From positions 1-12,313 of the forward strand of contig JBDSLU010000347.1 in assembly GCA_039916225.1 (NCBI GenBank): DNA of 12,313 nt, read 5' to 3'. The notes under the pieces were generated by a model. That model was not told the origin of the DNA. It ran no database searches and was given only the letters and a program-made list of their open reading frames with translations. Numbering within the stretch: position 1 is the first letter of the stretch; each line of letters starts with the position of its first letter. Made by a program: the position numbers and the translations under genes. The DNA is from JBDSLU01 sp039916225 (GTDB taxonomy: Bacteria > Acidobacteriota > Vicinamibacteria > Vicinamibacterales > Vicinamibacteraceae). Positions 5,895 to 12,313 of the stretch are shown here, piece by piece.

Positions 5895-7019
5895 CTACGC
5901 CTTCGGGTGCGACTTCTTGTAGACCGCCATCAGGTAGGCCATGTCGACGTGGGTGTAGCGCTGCGTCGTGCTCAGGTTCACGTGCCCGAGCAGCTCCTGG
6001 ATCGCGCGCAGATCGGCGCCGGCTTGCAGGAGGTGCGTCGCGAACGAGTGGCGCAGGGCATGCGGGCTGATGCCGTGACGCAGCGCGCAGCGCGCCACGT
6101 AGCGCGTCACCAGCCGGTGAACGCTGCGCGTGGTGAGGCGTCCGCCGCGGTAGTTCAGGAACAGCGCCGCGCTGTCGTCGCGCCGCTGCCGGCGCCCGAG
6201 CTGCGGCCCGACGCGGGCGCCGGCGCGTCCACGGACCGCGGGCGCGGGCTCGCGCTCGCGCGCCGCGCCAGCGACCTCGGCGACGTCGCGCGGCCGCGTC
6301 CGCCGGGCCTCGCGCATCGCGGCGAAGAACCGGCCGTCGAAGATCGCCTCCCGGTCCCGCAACCAGGCCTGCAGCGCCTCGGCGGCACTCTGGTTGAACG
6401 GCACGATGCGCTCCTTGCGCCCCTTGCCGAGGACCCGCACCATCCGTCCGGACAGGTTCACCGAGTCCAGGTCCAGGCCGACCAGCTCGCTGAGACGAAG
6501 CCCCGACGCATAGAACACCTCGAGGATGGCGCGGTCCCGCCGGCCGAGCGCGTGCGACGTGTCCGGCGTCTCGAGGAAGCGCGTCATCTCATCGACGCCG
6601 AGATGCTTCGGGATGCGCCGCTCGATCCGCGGCGCGGTGACGAGGGTCGTCGGGTCGCCTTCGATGAGTCCCTCGCGCCGCAGGTAGCGCGAGAAGGTGC
6701 GGACCGCAGAAATTTTGCGCGCCACCGACGCCCGGGCGATGCCGCGCGCGTGCAGCTCGGCGAGGAAGCCGCGCAGGCTGGCCAGCGTGACGTCCTCCGG
6801 CCCGAGATCGGCGCGTTTCCGTCCCGAGCCGGCGGCGACGTGCGCCAGGAACTGCGACAGGTCGCTCTCGTAGGCGCGAACGGTGTGCGGCGAGACCGCC
6901 CGATTGAGGGCCAGGAACTCGAGGAAGCCTTTGAGTTGCCCCTTGAGCGACGCCGCGATCGCGTCGTCGTCGGGGCTGGCCGACCGGCCGCGGACGCTGG
7001 CGCGACGGGGAGCGGCCAT
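5895..7019 (-). CDS. xerC: Tyrosine recombinase XerC-like
   Basis: This is a 374-residue site-specific recombinase of the Xer family, which resolves chromosome dimers at dif. An N-terminal SAM-like core-binding domain (about 20-115; SPHTVRAYESDL) precedes the catalytic domain. All active-site residues are present: R175 (SGLRLSEL), K199 (GKGRKERIV), H320 and R323 (HALRHSFATH), H346 (LLGHVNLSTTQ) and nucleophile Y355 (QRYTH). Most XerC proteins are near 300 residues. The excess is an Arg/Ala/Pro-rich insert at about 226-284 between the strand after K199 and ALFLNYRGG, plus a short N-terminal tail. The start is ATG 7019-7017, 10 bp after trmFO; longer in-frame starts would run into trmFO and add only low-complexity sequence. 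As last gene of the operon it fits the known trmFO-xerC order. XerD or a single-Xer (XerH/XerS-like) role cannot be excluded. Confidence 0.92.
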   Translation of the reverse strand: MAAPRRASVRGRSASPDDDAIAASLKGQLKGFLEFLALNRAVSPHTVRAYESDLSQFLAHVAAGSGRKRADLGPEDVTLASLRGFLAELHARGIARASVARKISAVRTFSRYLRREGLIEGDPTTLVTAPRIERRIPKHLGVDEMTRFLETPDTSHALGRRDRAILEVFYASGLRLSELVGLDLDSVNLSGRMVRVLGKGRKERIVPFNQSAAEALQAWLRDREAIFDGRFFAAMREARRTRPRDVAEVAGAAREREPAPAVRGRAGARVGPQLGRRQRRDDSAALFLNYRGGRLTTRSVHRLVTRYVARCALRHGISPHALRHSFATHLLQAGADLRAIQELLGHVNLSTTQRYTHVDMAYLMAVYKKSHPKA

Positions 7020-7029
7020 GCCCGGGACT

Positions 7030-8577
7030 CTATCCGAGCGCAGCGGGATCCAGGGCGTTCGGGCTCGGGCTGACGGAGTCGGCCGTGGCCGGTCCAGTTC
7101 CCGCCGGTACCGCGTCGTCGTCGGTCGGGAGCGGCTCGGCGCCGACCTCGCGCAGGAACGGCTCGAGGTCGGCGAGCGCCCGTGCCGACAGCGCGTTCTT
7201 GCGGTCCGCCTTGGCGCGCGGCGGACGATCGAGCGGCGGCATGATGCCGAAGGTGATGTTGGTCGGATCGTAGTGCGCCGGATCGGCGTGCGAGGCGTAG
7301 TGGGCCAGCGCACCGATCGCGGTCGTCCGCGGAGCGACGACCGGCGTCTCGCCGAGGGCGAGGCGCGCCGCGTTGATGCCGGCGAGCAGCCCCGAGGCCG
7401 CTGATTCCACGTAGCCTTCGACGCCGGACACCTGGCCGGCCAGGAACAGATCGGGACGCGCCCGCACCTGCCACGTCGGGGCGAGCACCGTCGGGCCGTT
7501 CACGTAGGTGTTGCGGTGGACCATGCCGAAGCGCACGAACTCGGCCTGCTCGAGGCCGGGAACCAGCCGCAGCACGCGCGCCTGCTCGCTCCATTTCAGC
7601 TGCGTCTGGAAGCCGACCAGGCTGAAGTGGTCGCCGGCCAGCGTGTCCTGGCGCAACTGCACGACGGCGTAGGCCCAGCGTCCGGTCCGCGGATCGTCGA
7701 GCCCGGCCGGCTTCATCGGCCCAAAGCGCAGCGTGTCGCGGCCGCGGTGCGCCATCACCTCGATCGGCAGGCAGCCTTCGAAGAACTTGGTGTTGTCGAA
7801 GTCGTGGACGGTCGCCGATTCCGCCGAGACGAGCGCGTCGTAGAAGCGGTCGTACTCGTCGCGCGTGAACGGACAGTTGAGGTAGTCGCCCTCTCCATCG
7901 TCGACGCCGCAGATTTTGCCAACGTTGCGTCCTGGCTCTGAGCTGGGCTCCGAGCCGGGCTCCGAACTGGGCTCTGAGCTGGGCTCTGAGCCGGGCCCGC
8001 GGAGCGAGCGATTCCAGCGCGAGGCGCGGAACACCTTGCTCCGATCGATCGACTCGGCAAGGACGATCGGGCTGATCGCGTCGTAGAAATAAAGGTGCTC
8101 GGCGCCGACCATGCGCGCCAGATCGGCGGACAGCGTCTCCGACGTCAGGGGCCCCGTGGCGAGGATCACCGGCCCGCCGTCGGCGCGCGGCGGCGGGATC
8201 GCCGGCACTTCGCCGCGGACGATCGTGATCAGCGGGTGCACCGCAAGCGCGGTGGTCACTTCCGTCGAGAAGCGCTCGCGATCGACGGCCAGCGCCGCCC
8301 CGGCCGGGACGCGCGCGACCTCAGCGGCCCGCATGATCAGCGAGCCGAGCCGGCGCATTTCCTCTTTCAGCAGGCCGACGGCGTTATCGAGCTTGTCGCC
8401 GCGAAACGAGTTGCTGCAGACCAGCTCGGCGCAGCCGTCGGTCTTGTGGACGGCGGTCGGGCGGAGCGGCCGCATCTCGTGCAGCACGACCCGCACGCCG
8501 CGCGAGGCGATCTGCCATGCGGCCTCACTGCCGGCCAGCCCCGCGCCGACGATCTGGACGACGGGTTCGCTAGACAC
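7030..8577 (-). CDS. trmFO: Folate/FAD-dependent tRNA m5U54 methyltransferase TrmFO
   Basis: TrmFO transfers a methylene group from 5,10-methylenetetrahydrofolate to U54 in the T-loop of tRNA, using FAD and NAD(P)H, in the cytoplasm. The FAD fingerprint GAGLAG is at 11-16. The conserved block GCAELVCSNSFRGD carries C54, and YLNCPFT carries C235; these correspond to the two functional cysteines known from Bacillus subtilis TrmFO. Other family blocks include AHRGRDTLRFGPMKPAGL, LAGQVSGVEGY and the C-terminal NITFGIMPPL. At 515 residues it exceeds the usual 430-450, because of an insert centred on SEP repeats (196-215) before C235 and a low-complexity tail of about 35 residues. It starts at GTG 8577-8575, 17 bp after topA; no strong ribosome-binding site is visible, so translational coupling to topA is plausible. 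Older names are gid and mnmG-like. Confidence 0.95.
   Translation of the reverse strand: MSSEPVVQIVGAGLAGSEAAWQIASRGVRVVLHEMRPLRPTAVHKTDGCAELVCSNSFRGDKLDNAVGLLKEEMRRLGSLIMRAAEVARVPAGAALAVDRERFSTEVTTALAVHPLITIVRGEVPAIPPPRADGGPVILATGPLTSETLSADLARMVGAEHLYFYDAISPIVLAESIDRSKVFRASRWNRSLRGPGSEPSSEPSSEPGSEPSSEPGRNVGKICGVDDGEGDYLNCPFTRDEYDRFYDALVSAESATVHDFDNTKFFEGCLPIEVMAHRGRDTLRFGPMKPAGLDDPRTGRWAYAVVQLRQDTLAGDHFSLVGFQTQLKWSEQARVLRLVPGLEQAEFVRFGMVHRNTYVNGPTVLAPTWQVRARPDLFLAGQVSGVEGYVESAASGLLAGINAARLALGETPVVAPRTTAIGALAHYASHADPAHYDPTNITFGIMPPLDRPPRAKADRKNALSARALADLEPFLREVGAEPLPTDDDAVPAGTGPATADSVSPSPNALDPAALG
7933..7992 (-). repeat. Five 12-bp units with GCTCNGAGC inside trmFO
   Basis: Five tandem 12-bp copies fill this stretch (7933-7944, 7945-7956, 7957-7968, 7969-7980, 7981-7992). 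The plus-strand pattern is GGGCTCYGAGCY, with small changes in copies 1 and 3. All but copy 3 keep the 9-bp palindrome GCTCNGAGC. On the coding strand each unit gives the tetrapeptide G/S-S-E-P, producing residues 196-215 of TrmFO. The 12-bp period preserves the frame. The core is the same as in the linker repeat at 4908-4940. Confidence 0.85.
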
Positions 8578-8594
8578 AGGCGGAACTCGGTGTG

Positions 8595-11288
8595 TCAGGC
8601 ACCCTTGCGGGGTGCCGCTTTCCTGGCCGGCGGCCGGCGGGCGCCGCCGCTCTTGCGGGCGCCCTTCTTCTGCGGCGGGCCGAGCGCCTCGCGCGCCTTG
8701 AGCAGCTCCTCGGCCTCGGCGATCGTGATCGTCGCCGGGTCGGCGCCCTTGGGCAGCGAGGCGTGGGTCGTGCCGTCGGTGACGTAGGGGCCGTAGCGGC
8801 CCGACAGCACCTGCATCGCCTTCTCGGTGCCGGGCCGGGCGCCGAGCGCGTTCAGCACGGTGCGCGAGACGCTCTGGCGGCGGCTCTGCTTCGGCTGCCG
8901 GAACAGCTCGACAGCCTGGTCCAGCGTCACCTCGAACACCGCCGCTTCCGAGTCGAGCGAGCGGAAGTCGGTGTTGTGCTTCACGTACGGCGAGTAGGGC
9001 CCGAAGTTGGCGACGATCGGCTTGCCGTCGTCGGGGTGGGTGCCCACTTCGCGCGGCAGGGTCAGGAGCTGGAGTGCCTGGTCGAGCGTCAGCGTCGACT
9101 CGCTGAACAGCGACTTGGGCAGCGAGGCGCGCTTCGGCTTGGGCGCCGCCTTGGCCTTGGCGCCTTTGGCCGCCTTCTCTGGCATCTCGCCCAGCTGGAC
9201 GTAGGGGCCATACCGACCGGTCAGGAGATAGACCTTCTCGGCGGTCGTCGGGTGGACGCCCAGCGCGCGCGGCCCTTCGGCCTTGGCGTTGAGGAGATCG
9301 ACCGCCTCCTCGACGGTGAAGTCGGCCGGCGCGACCTCGTCGGGCAGCGACGCCGTGTGCCCTTCGCCACCTTCGCCGCGGGCCAGGAACGGGCCGAAGC
9401 GCCCGATGCGGACCCGGATCGGCAGGTTCAGCTCAGGGTCGATGCCGACGTCGATGGCGGGATACGGGATCTGATCGTCCAACTGGGCCCGCTGCTCGAG
9501 ACCCGGGCGGCCGTCCGTGCCACGGTAGAAGTCGCGGACGAAATCGAACGACGTCCGTTCGCCGCTGGCAATCTGATCGAGGTCTTCTTCCATCTCGGCG
9601 GTGAAACCGAGGTCGACGTAGTCGCCGAAGTGCGAGCGCAGCAGGCTGGTCACGGCGAAGGCGGTGAAGCTGGGGATCAGCGCCTTGCCTTGCCGGAAGA
9701 CGTAGCCGCGGCCGAGGATCGTCTTGATGATCGAGGCGTAGGTCGACGGCCGGCCGATGCCTTCGTCTTCGAGGCGCTTCACGAGCGACGCGTCGGTGTA
9801 GCGGGCTGGCGGCGTGGTTTCGTGGCCCTTCGACTCGAGCCGCGCCAGCGTCGCGCCGGCCGTGCCTTCGGCGCTGATCGGCTGACCGCGCGTCAGCTTC
9901 GGCAGGATCGTCTCCTGGTCGTCGAGCGCCGCCGCCGGATCGTCACTGCCTTCGACGTAGGCGCGCAGGAAGCCGGCGAACTGGATCGCCTTGCCGGACG
10001 CGGTGAACACGGCGTCGCCCTGGCCGGAGGGCGCGGTGATCTCGATCGACGTGCGCAGCAATCTGGCGTCGGCCATCTGCGAGGCGATCGCGCGCTTCCA
10101 GATCAGCTCGTAGATGCGGGCCTCGTCGACGTCGAGGCCGGACATCTGCTGCGGCCGGCGATCGAAGTCGGTCGGGCGGATCGCCTCGTGCGCTTCCTGG
10201 GCGTTGCGGACCTTGGTCTGGTACTGCCGCGGGCCGGTATGGAACTCCGCGCCGTAGATGTCCGTGACCGCCTTGGCGGCCTCGCCGAGCGCCTTCTGGC
10301 TGAGCGTCGTCGAGTCGGTGCGGTGATACGAGATCAGGCCTTCGTCGTGCAGGCCCTGCGCCGCCTTCATGGTCCGGTCGGCCGAGAACCCCAGCTTGCG
10401 GTTCGCTTCCTGCTGCAGGGTCGAGGTCGTGAACGGCGGCGACGGACGTTGTGTCTGCGGCCGTTCCTCGACGGCGGTCACCGCCCACGGCAGCCGTCCG
10501 CGCAGGTCCGTAGCCAGCGCCCCGGCATCCGCCTCGGTGAGGAGGCGCGCGGCCGATTCCTTCAGCTTGCCGGTCGCGGCGTCGAAGTCCTTGCCGCTGG
10601 CGATGCGCCGGTCGGCGAGGCGCACCATCGTGGCGGTGAACTCGCGGCCTTCGGCGCCGATGCGGGCTTCGAGATCCCAGAACGACGCCTTGTGGAAGGC
10701 TCGCCGTTCTTCCTCGCGCTCGACGATCAGCCGAACGGCGACGCTCTGGACGCGGCCGGCACTCAGGCCGGTACCGACCTTCTTCCAGAGGACCGGCGAC
10801 AGCGTGTAGCCGAACAGCCGGTCGAGGATGCGACGCCCCTCCTGAGCCTTGACCAGGTTGGCGTCGATGTCGCGGGCGTGCTCGATCACCTCGCGGACGG
10901 CTTCCTCGGTGATCTCGTGGAAGACGATGCGCCGGGTCGGGACTTTCGGCTGCAGCACTTCCTGGAGGTGCGCGCTGATCGACTCGCCTTCGCGGTCCGG
11001 GTCGGTTGCCAGCAGCACTTCCGAGGCGTCCTTGAGGGCGGCCCTCAGCTCGGCGATCCGCTTCCGCTTGGCCAGCGGGATCACGTAATAAGGGGTGAAG
11101 TCGCCGTCGACGTCGACGGCCATCCGCCCCCACGGCTTGTCCTTGATCTCTTTGGGGACCTCGCTCGCGCGCTCGGGCAGGTCGCGGATGTGCCCGACGC
11201 TCGCCTCGACCCGGAATTTGCCGCCGAGGAACCGAGACAGGGTCTTGGCTTTTGCCGGCGACTCGACGATGACTAAGGGTTTCGCCAT
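8595..11288 (-). CDS. topA: DNA topoisomerase I (type IA)
   Basis: TopA relaxes negative supercoils by passing strands through a transient single-strand break. The 897-residue product starts MAKPLVIVESPAKAKT with the TOPRIM fold: E9, and the acidic triad D96, D98, E100 in ATDPDREGE. The central clam domain has VGTGLSAGRVQSVAVRLI and the active-site stretch GLISYHRTDS, with nucleophile Y321 followed by His, where Met is commonest. GIGRPSTYASI (511-521) is also conserved. The tail has four topoisomerase C-terminal repeats (about 625-670, 676-740, 746-796, 812-866; GRYGPYV, SLP) and ends in a Lys/Arg-rich tract. The protein has no cysteine, so no zinc fingers. The start ATG 11288-11286 follows a weak AGGGG site 6 nt upstream and lies 26 bp after dprA. 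Confidence 0.97.
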   Translation of the reverse strand: MAKPLVIVESPAKAKTLSRFLGGKFRVEASVGHIRDLPERASEVPKEIKDKPWGRMAVDVDGDFTPYYVIPLAKRKRIAELRAALKDASEVLLATDPDREGESISAHLQEVLQPKVPTRRIVFHEITEEAVREVIEHARDIDANLVKAQEGRRILDRLFGYTLSPVLWKKVGTGLSAGRVQSVAVRLIVEREEERRAFHKASFWDLEARIGAEGREFTATMVRLADRRIASGKDFDAATGKLKESAARLLTEADAGALATDLRGRLPWAVTAVEERPQTQRPSPPFTTSTLQQEANRKLGFSADRTMKAAQGLHDEGLISYHRTDSTTLSQKALGEAAKAVTDIYGAEFHTGPRQYQTKVRNAQEAHEAIRPTDFDRRPQQMSGLDVDEARIYELIWKRAIASQMADARLLRTSIEITAPSGQGDAVFTASGKAIQFAGFLRAYVEGSDDPAAALDDQETILPKLTRGQPISAEGTAGATLARLESKGHETTPPARYTDASLVKRLEDEGIGRPSTYASIIKTILGRGYVFRQGKALIPSFTAFAVTSLLRSHFGDYVDLGFTAEMEEDLDQIASGERTSFDFVRDFYRGTDGRPGLEQRAQLDDQIPYPAIDVGIDPELNLPIRVRIGRFGPFLARGEGGEGHTASLPDEVAPADFTVEEAVDLLNAKAEGPRALGVHPTTAEKVYLLTGRYGPYVQLGEMPEKAAKGAKAKAAPKPKRASLPKSLFSESTLTLDQALQLLTLPREVGTHPDDGKPIVANFGPYSPYVKHNTDFRSLDSEAAVFEVTLDQAVELFRQPKQSRRQSVSRTVLNALGARPGTEKAMQVLSGRYGPYVTDGTTHASLPKGADPATITIAEAEELLKAREALGPPQKKGARKSGGARRPPARKAAPRKGA
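8598..8616 (-). other. Strong hairpin at the 3' end of topA
   Basis: GGCACCC and GGGTGCC form a perfect 7-bp stem around a 5-nt loop, ending directly before the topA stop codon (8597-8595) and about 20 nt upstream of the trmFO GTG. No T-run follows on the coding strand, so it is not a typical terminator. It may slow ribosomes, stabilise the upstream mRNA segment, or influence topA-trmFO coupling; that is inference. Confidence 0.45.
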
Positions 11289-11301
11289 AAGCCGCCCCTA
11301 C

Positions 11302-11327
11302 CTTACACCACTGCTTACACCACTGCT
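11302..11327 (-). repeat. 12-bp tandem repeat duplicating the dprA stop codon
   Basis: The plus strand reads CTTACACCACTG twice (11302-11313 and 11314-11325) followed by CT. On the coding strand the unit encodes Ala-Val-Val-stop. The dprA frame ends A-V-V-TAA (TAA at 11317-11315), and exactly 12 nt later, in the same frame, comes another A-V-V-TAA (11305-11303). The second copy occupies about half of the dprA-topA gap. Confidence 0.85.
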
Positions 11328-12313
11328 GTCGGAGGTGTCCGGAACGCTCCGCCGGGCATCCGCGTGATGCGGCCGGCGATTTCGTGCACGGTCAAACGGG
11401 CCAGCAGCTCGGCGGTCGCGAGGCCCGTCGCCGCCTCCAGGCGGCCCAGCGACAGGGCTTCGCCACCATCGAGCGCCGCCAGGATCGGGTCGACCGGGGT
11501 CGCCGAACCGGACTCGACATCCGCCGCAGGCCCGCCGGCCGGACCCGGGCCAGCCGGCCGCAGCGTCAGGCCAAGCGCGGCGAGGACATCCTCGGCGCTC
11601 TCGACCAGCGCCGCGCCGTCGCGGATGAGGCTGTGGCTCCCCTTATGTCGCAGACCGAGGGCTGTCCCGGGCACGGCCATGACCTCCCGCCCCTGGTCGG
11701 CGGCGCACCGCGCGGTGATCAGGGAGCCGCTCTTGAACGACGCCTCGACGACGACCACGCCGAGCGCCAGGCCGCTGATGATCCGGTTGCGACGCGGGAA
11801 GTGCTCCGGCTTCGGCTCGGCCGACGGCGGCAGTTCGGAAACGATCGCGCCGCTGGCGACAATCACCTGAGCGAGCGGTCCGTGTTCGGGCGGGTAGACC
11901 CGGTCCAGGCCGCAGCCGAGGACGGCGACGGTCGTCCCGGTCTCGAGCGCGCCGCGGTGGGCGGCCTCGTCGACGCCCCGGGCCAGGCCGCTGGCGACCA
12001 CGAAGCCGTAGCCCGCGAGGTCGCGGGCCAGCGTCCGGGCGACGTCGAGCGACGACGGCGAGGCGTAGCGCGAACCGACGATGGCGATGACCGGCTGTGC
12101 GAGTGCGGCCTCGTCGCCGTTGATCCAGAGGAGAGGCGGTGGATCGGGAATCGCGGCCAGCCGCGGTGGATAGGCCGGCGCACCGAAGACGATCACCCTG
12201 CGGCGGCCGCTGGCGACCGCCTCGACGAGCGGCGCGGCCGCCTCGGTGGCGCGGATGAGGGTCGACCGAGCCTTGCCGCGACACGCCTGGTCGAGCGCGG
12301 CGTCCAAGCGGAA
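11315..12313 (-). CDS. dprA: DNA-processing protein DprA, 5' end cut by window
   Basis: DprA protects incoming single-stranded DNA during transformation and loads RecA on it. The frame is open through the right edge; the TTG at 12307-12305 is not a real start, and part of the N-terminal helical domain lies outside. The visible 332 residues hold the extended Rossmann fold: VIAIVGSRYASP (GSR at 80-82), VVASGLARGVDEAAH (from 105), AVLGCGLDRVYPPEH, HFPRRNRIISGLALGVVVVEA and SGSLITARCAADQGREVMAVPG. After a Gly/Pro/Ala-rich linker comes a C-terminal winged-helix domain (about 275-325; SLGRLEAATGLATAELLARL). It is the first visible gene of the operon; topA follows after 26 bp, the order known in many bacteria. 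The promoter is outside the window. Its stop is duplicated by a tandem repeat. Confidence 0.95.
   Translation of the reverse strand, partial: FRLDAALDQACRGKARSTLIRATEAAAPLVEAVASGRRRVIVFGAPAYPPRLAAIPDPPPLLWINGDEAALAQPVIAIVGSRYASPSSLDVARTLARDLAGYGFVVASGLARGVDEAAHRGALETGTTVAVLGCGLDRVYPPEHGPLAQVIVASGAIVSELPPSAEPKPEHFPRRNRIISGLALGVVVVEASFKSGSLITARCAADQGREVMAVPGTALGLRHKGSHSLIRDGAALVESAEDVLAALGLTLRPAGPGPAGGPAADVESGSATPVDPILAALDGGEALSLGRLEAATGLATAELLARLTVHEIAGRITRMPGGAFRTPPTAVV

Noticed and set aside
4605..7073. 822-codon plus-strand frame crossing the fusion gene and xerC
   Set aside because: It is out of frame with the recognised fusion protein and antisense to xerC; its composition is typical of GC-rich shadow frames.
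7020..7313. Longer start for xerC at 7313
   Set aside because: It would overlap the end of trmFO by nearly 300 bp with low-complexity Arg/Pro/Thr sequence; ATG 7019 sits 10 bp after the trmFO stop.
8592..11276. 894-codon plus-strand open frame opposite topA
   Set aside because: It mirrors topA codon structure; topA is unmistakable and the mirror peptide is Arg/Gly/Leu-rich with no motif.

Overview
The window is a high-GC bacterial chromosome segment with eight protein genes. Five features suggest an Acidobacteriota-type genome, possibly class Vicinamibacteria: the base composition, GTG as well as ATG starts, a PD40 beta-propeller gene, an NtrB/NtrC-like regulator pair, and the dprA-topA-trmFO-xerC cluster. 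That placement is inference from general character only. No RNA gene, CRISPR array, insertion sequence or prophage is visible.

Left half, plus strand (1-5865). The window opens inside a PD40 (TolB-like) propeller gene that runs to 831. A 360-bp intergenic region follows. It holds alternating ATTAC/GTAAT half-sites (938-967), a very good sigma-54 (-24/-12) promoter (1047-1062) and a UUCG hairpin in the presumed leader. Next come a soluble PAS histidine kinase (1192-2388) and its partner, a sigma-54-dependent response regulator (2468-3874). A same-strand gene follows after 59 bp (3934-5865). It encodes a protein with a degenerate dihydroorotate-dehydrogenase-like barrel joined to an eight-helix membrane region made of two tandem four-helix halves. 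The simplest reading is one sigma-54-driven unit in which the regulator activates its own transcription and the fusion protein is a candidate output.

Right half, minus strand (12313 down to 5895). A compact housekeeping operon reads dprA (5' end outside the window), topA, trmFO, xerC, with gaps of 26, 17 and 10 bp. These genes handle DNA uptake and recombination, supercoiling, tRNA m5U54 methylation and chromosome-dimer resolution. The same gene order, usually continuing into hslVU, is known from Firmicutes and other phyla. Here it ends at xerC, which converges on the fusion gene with 29 bp between the stops.

The most unusual content is the DHODH-like/membrane fusion protein and a set of short tandem repeats. 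Two of the repeats duplicate a gene's own stop codon in front of the next gene (kinase/regulator and dprA/topA). The other two are arrays of the small palindrome GCTCNGAGC: one in the linker of the fusion protein, the other as an in-frame SEP repeat inside TrmFO.
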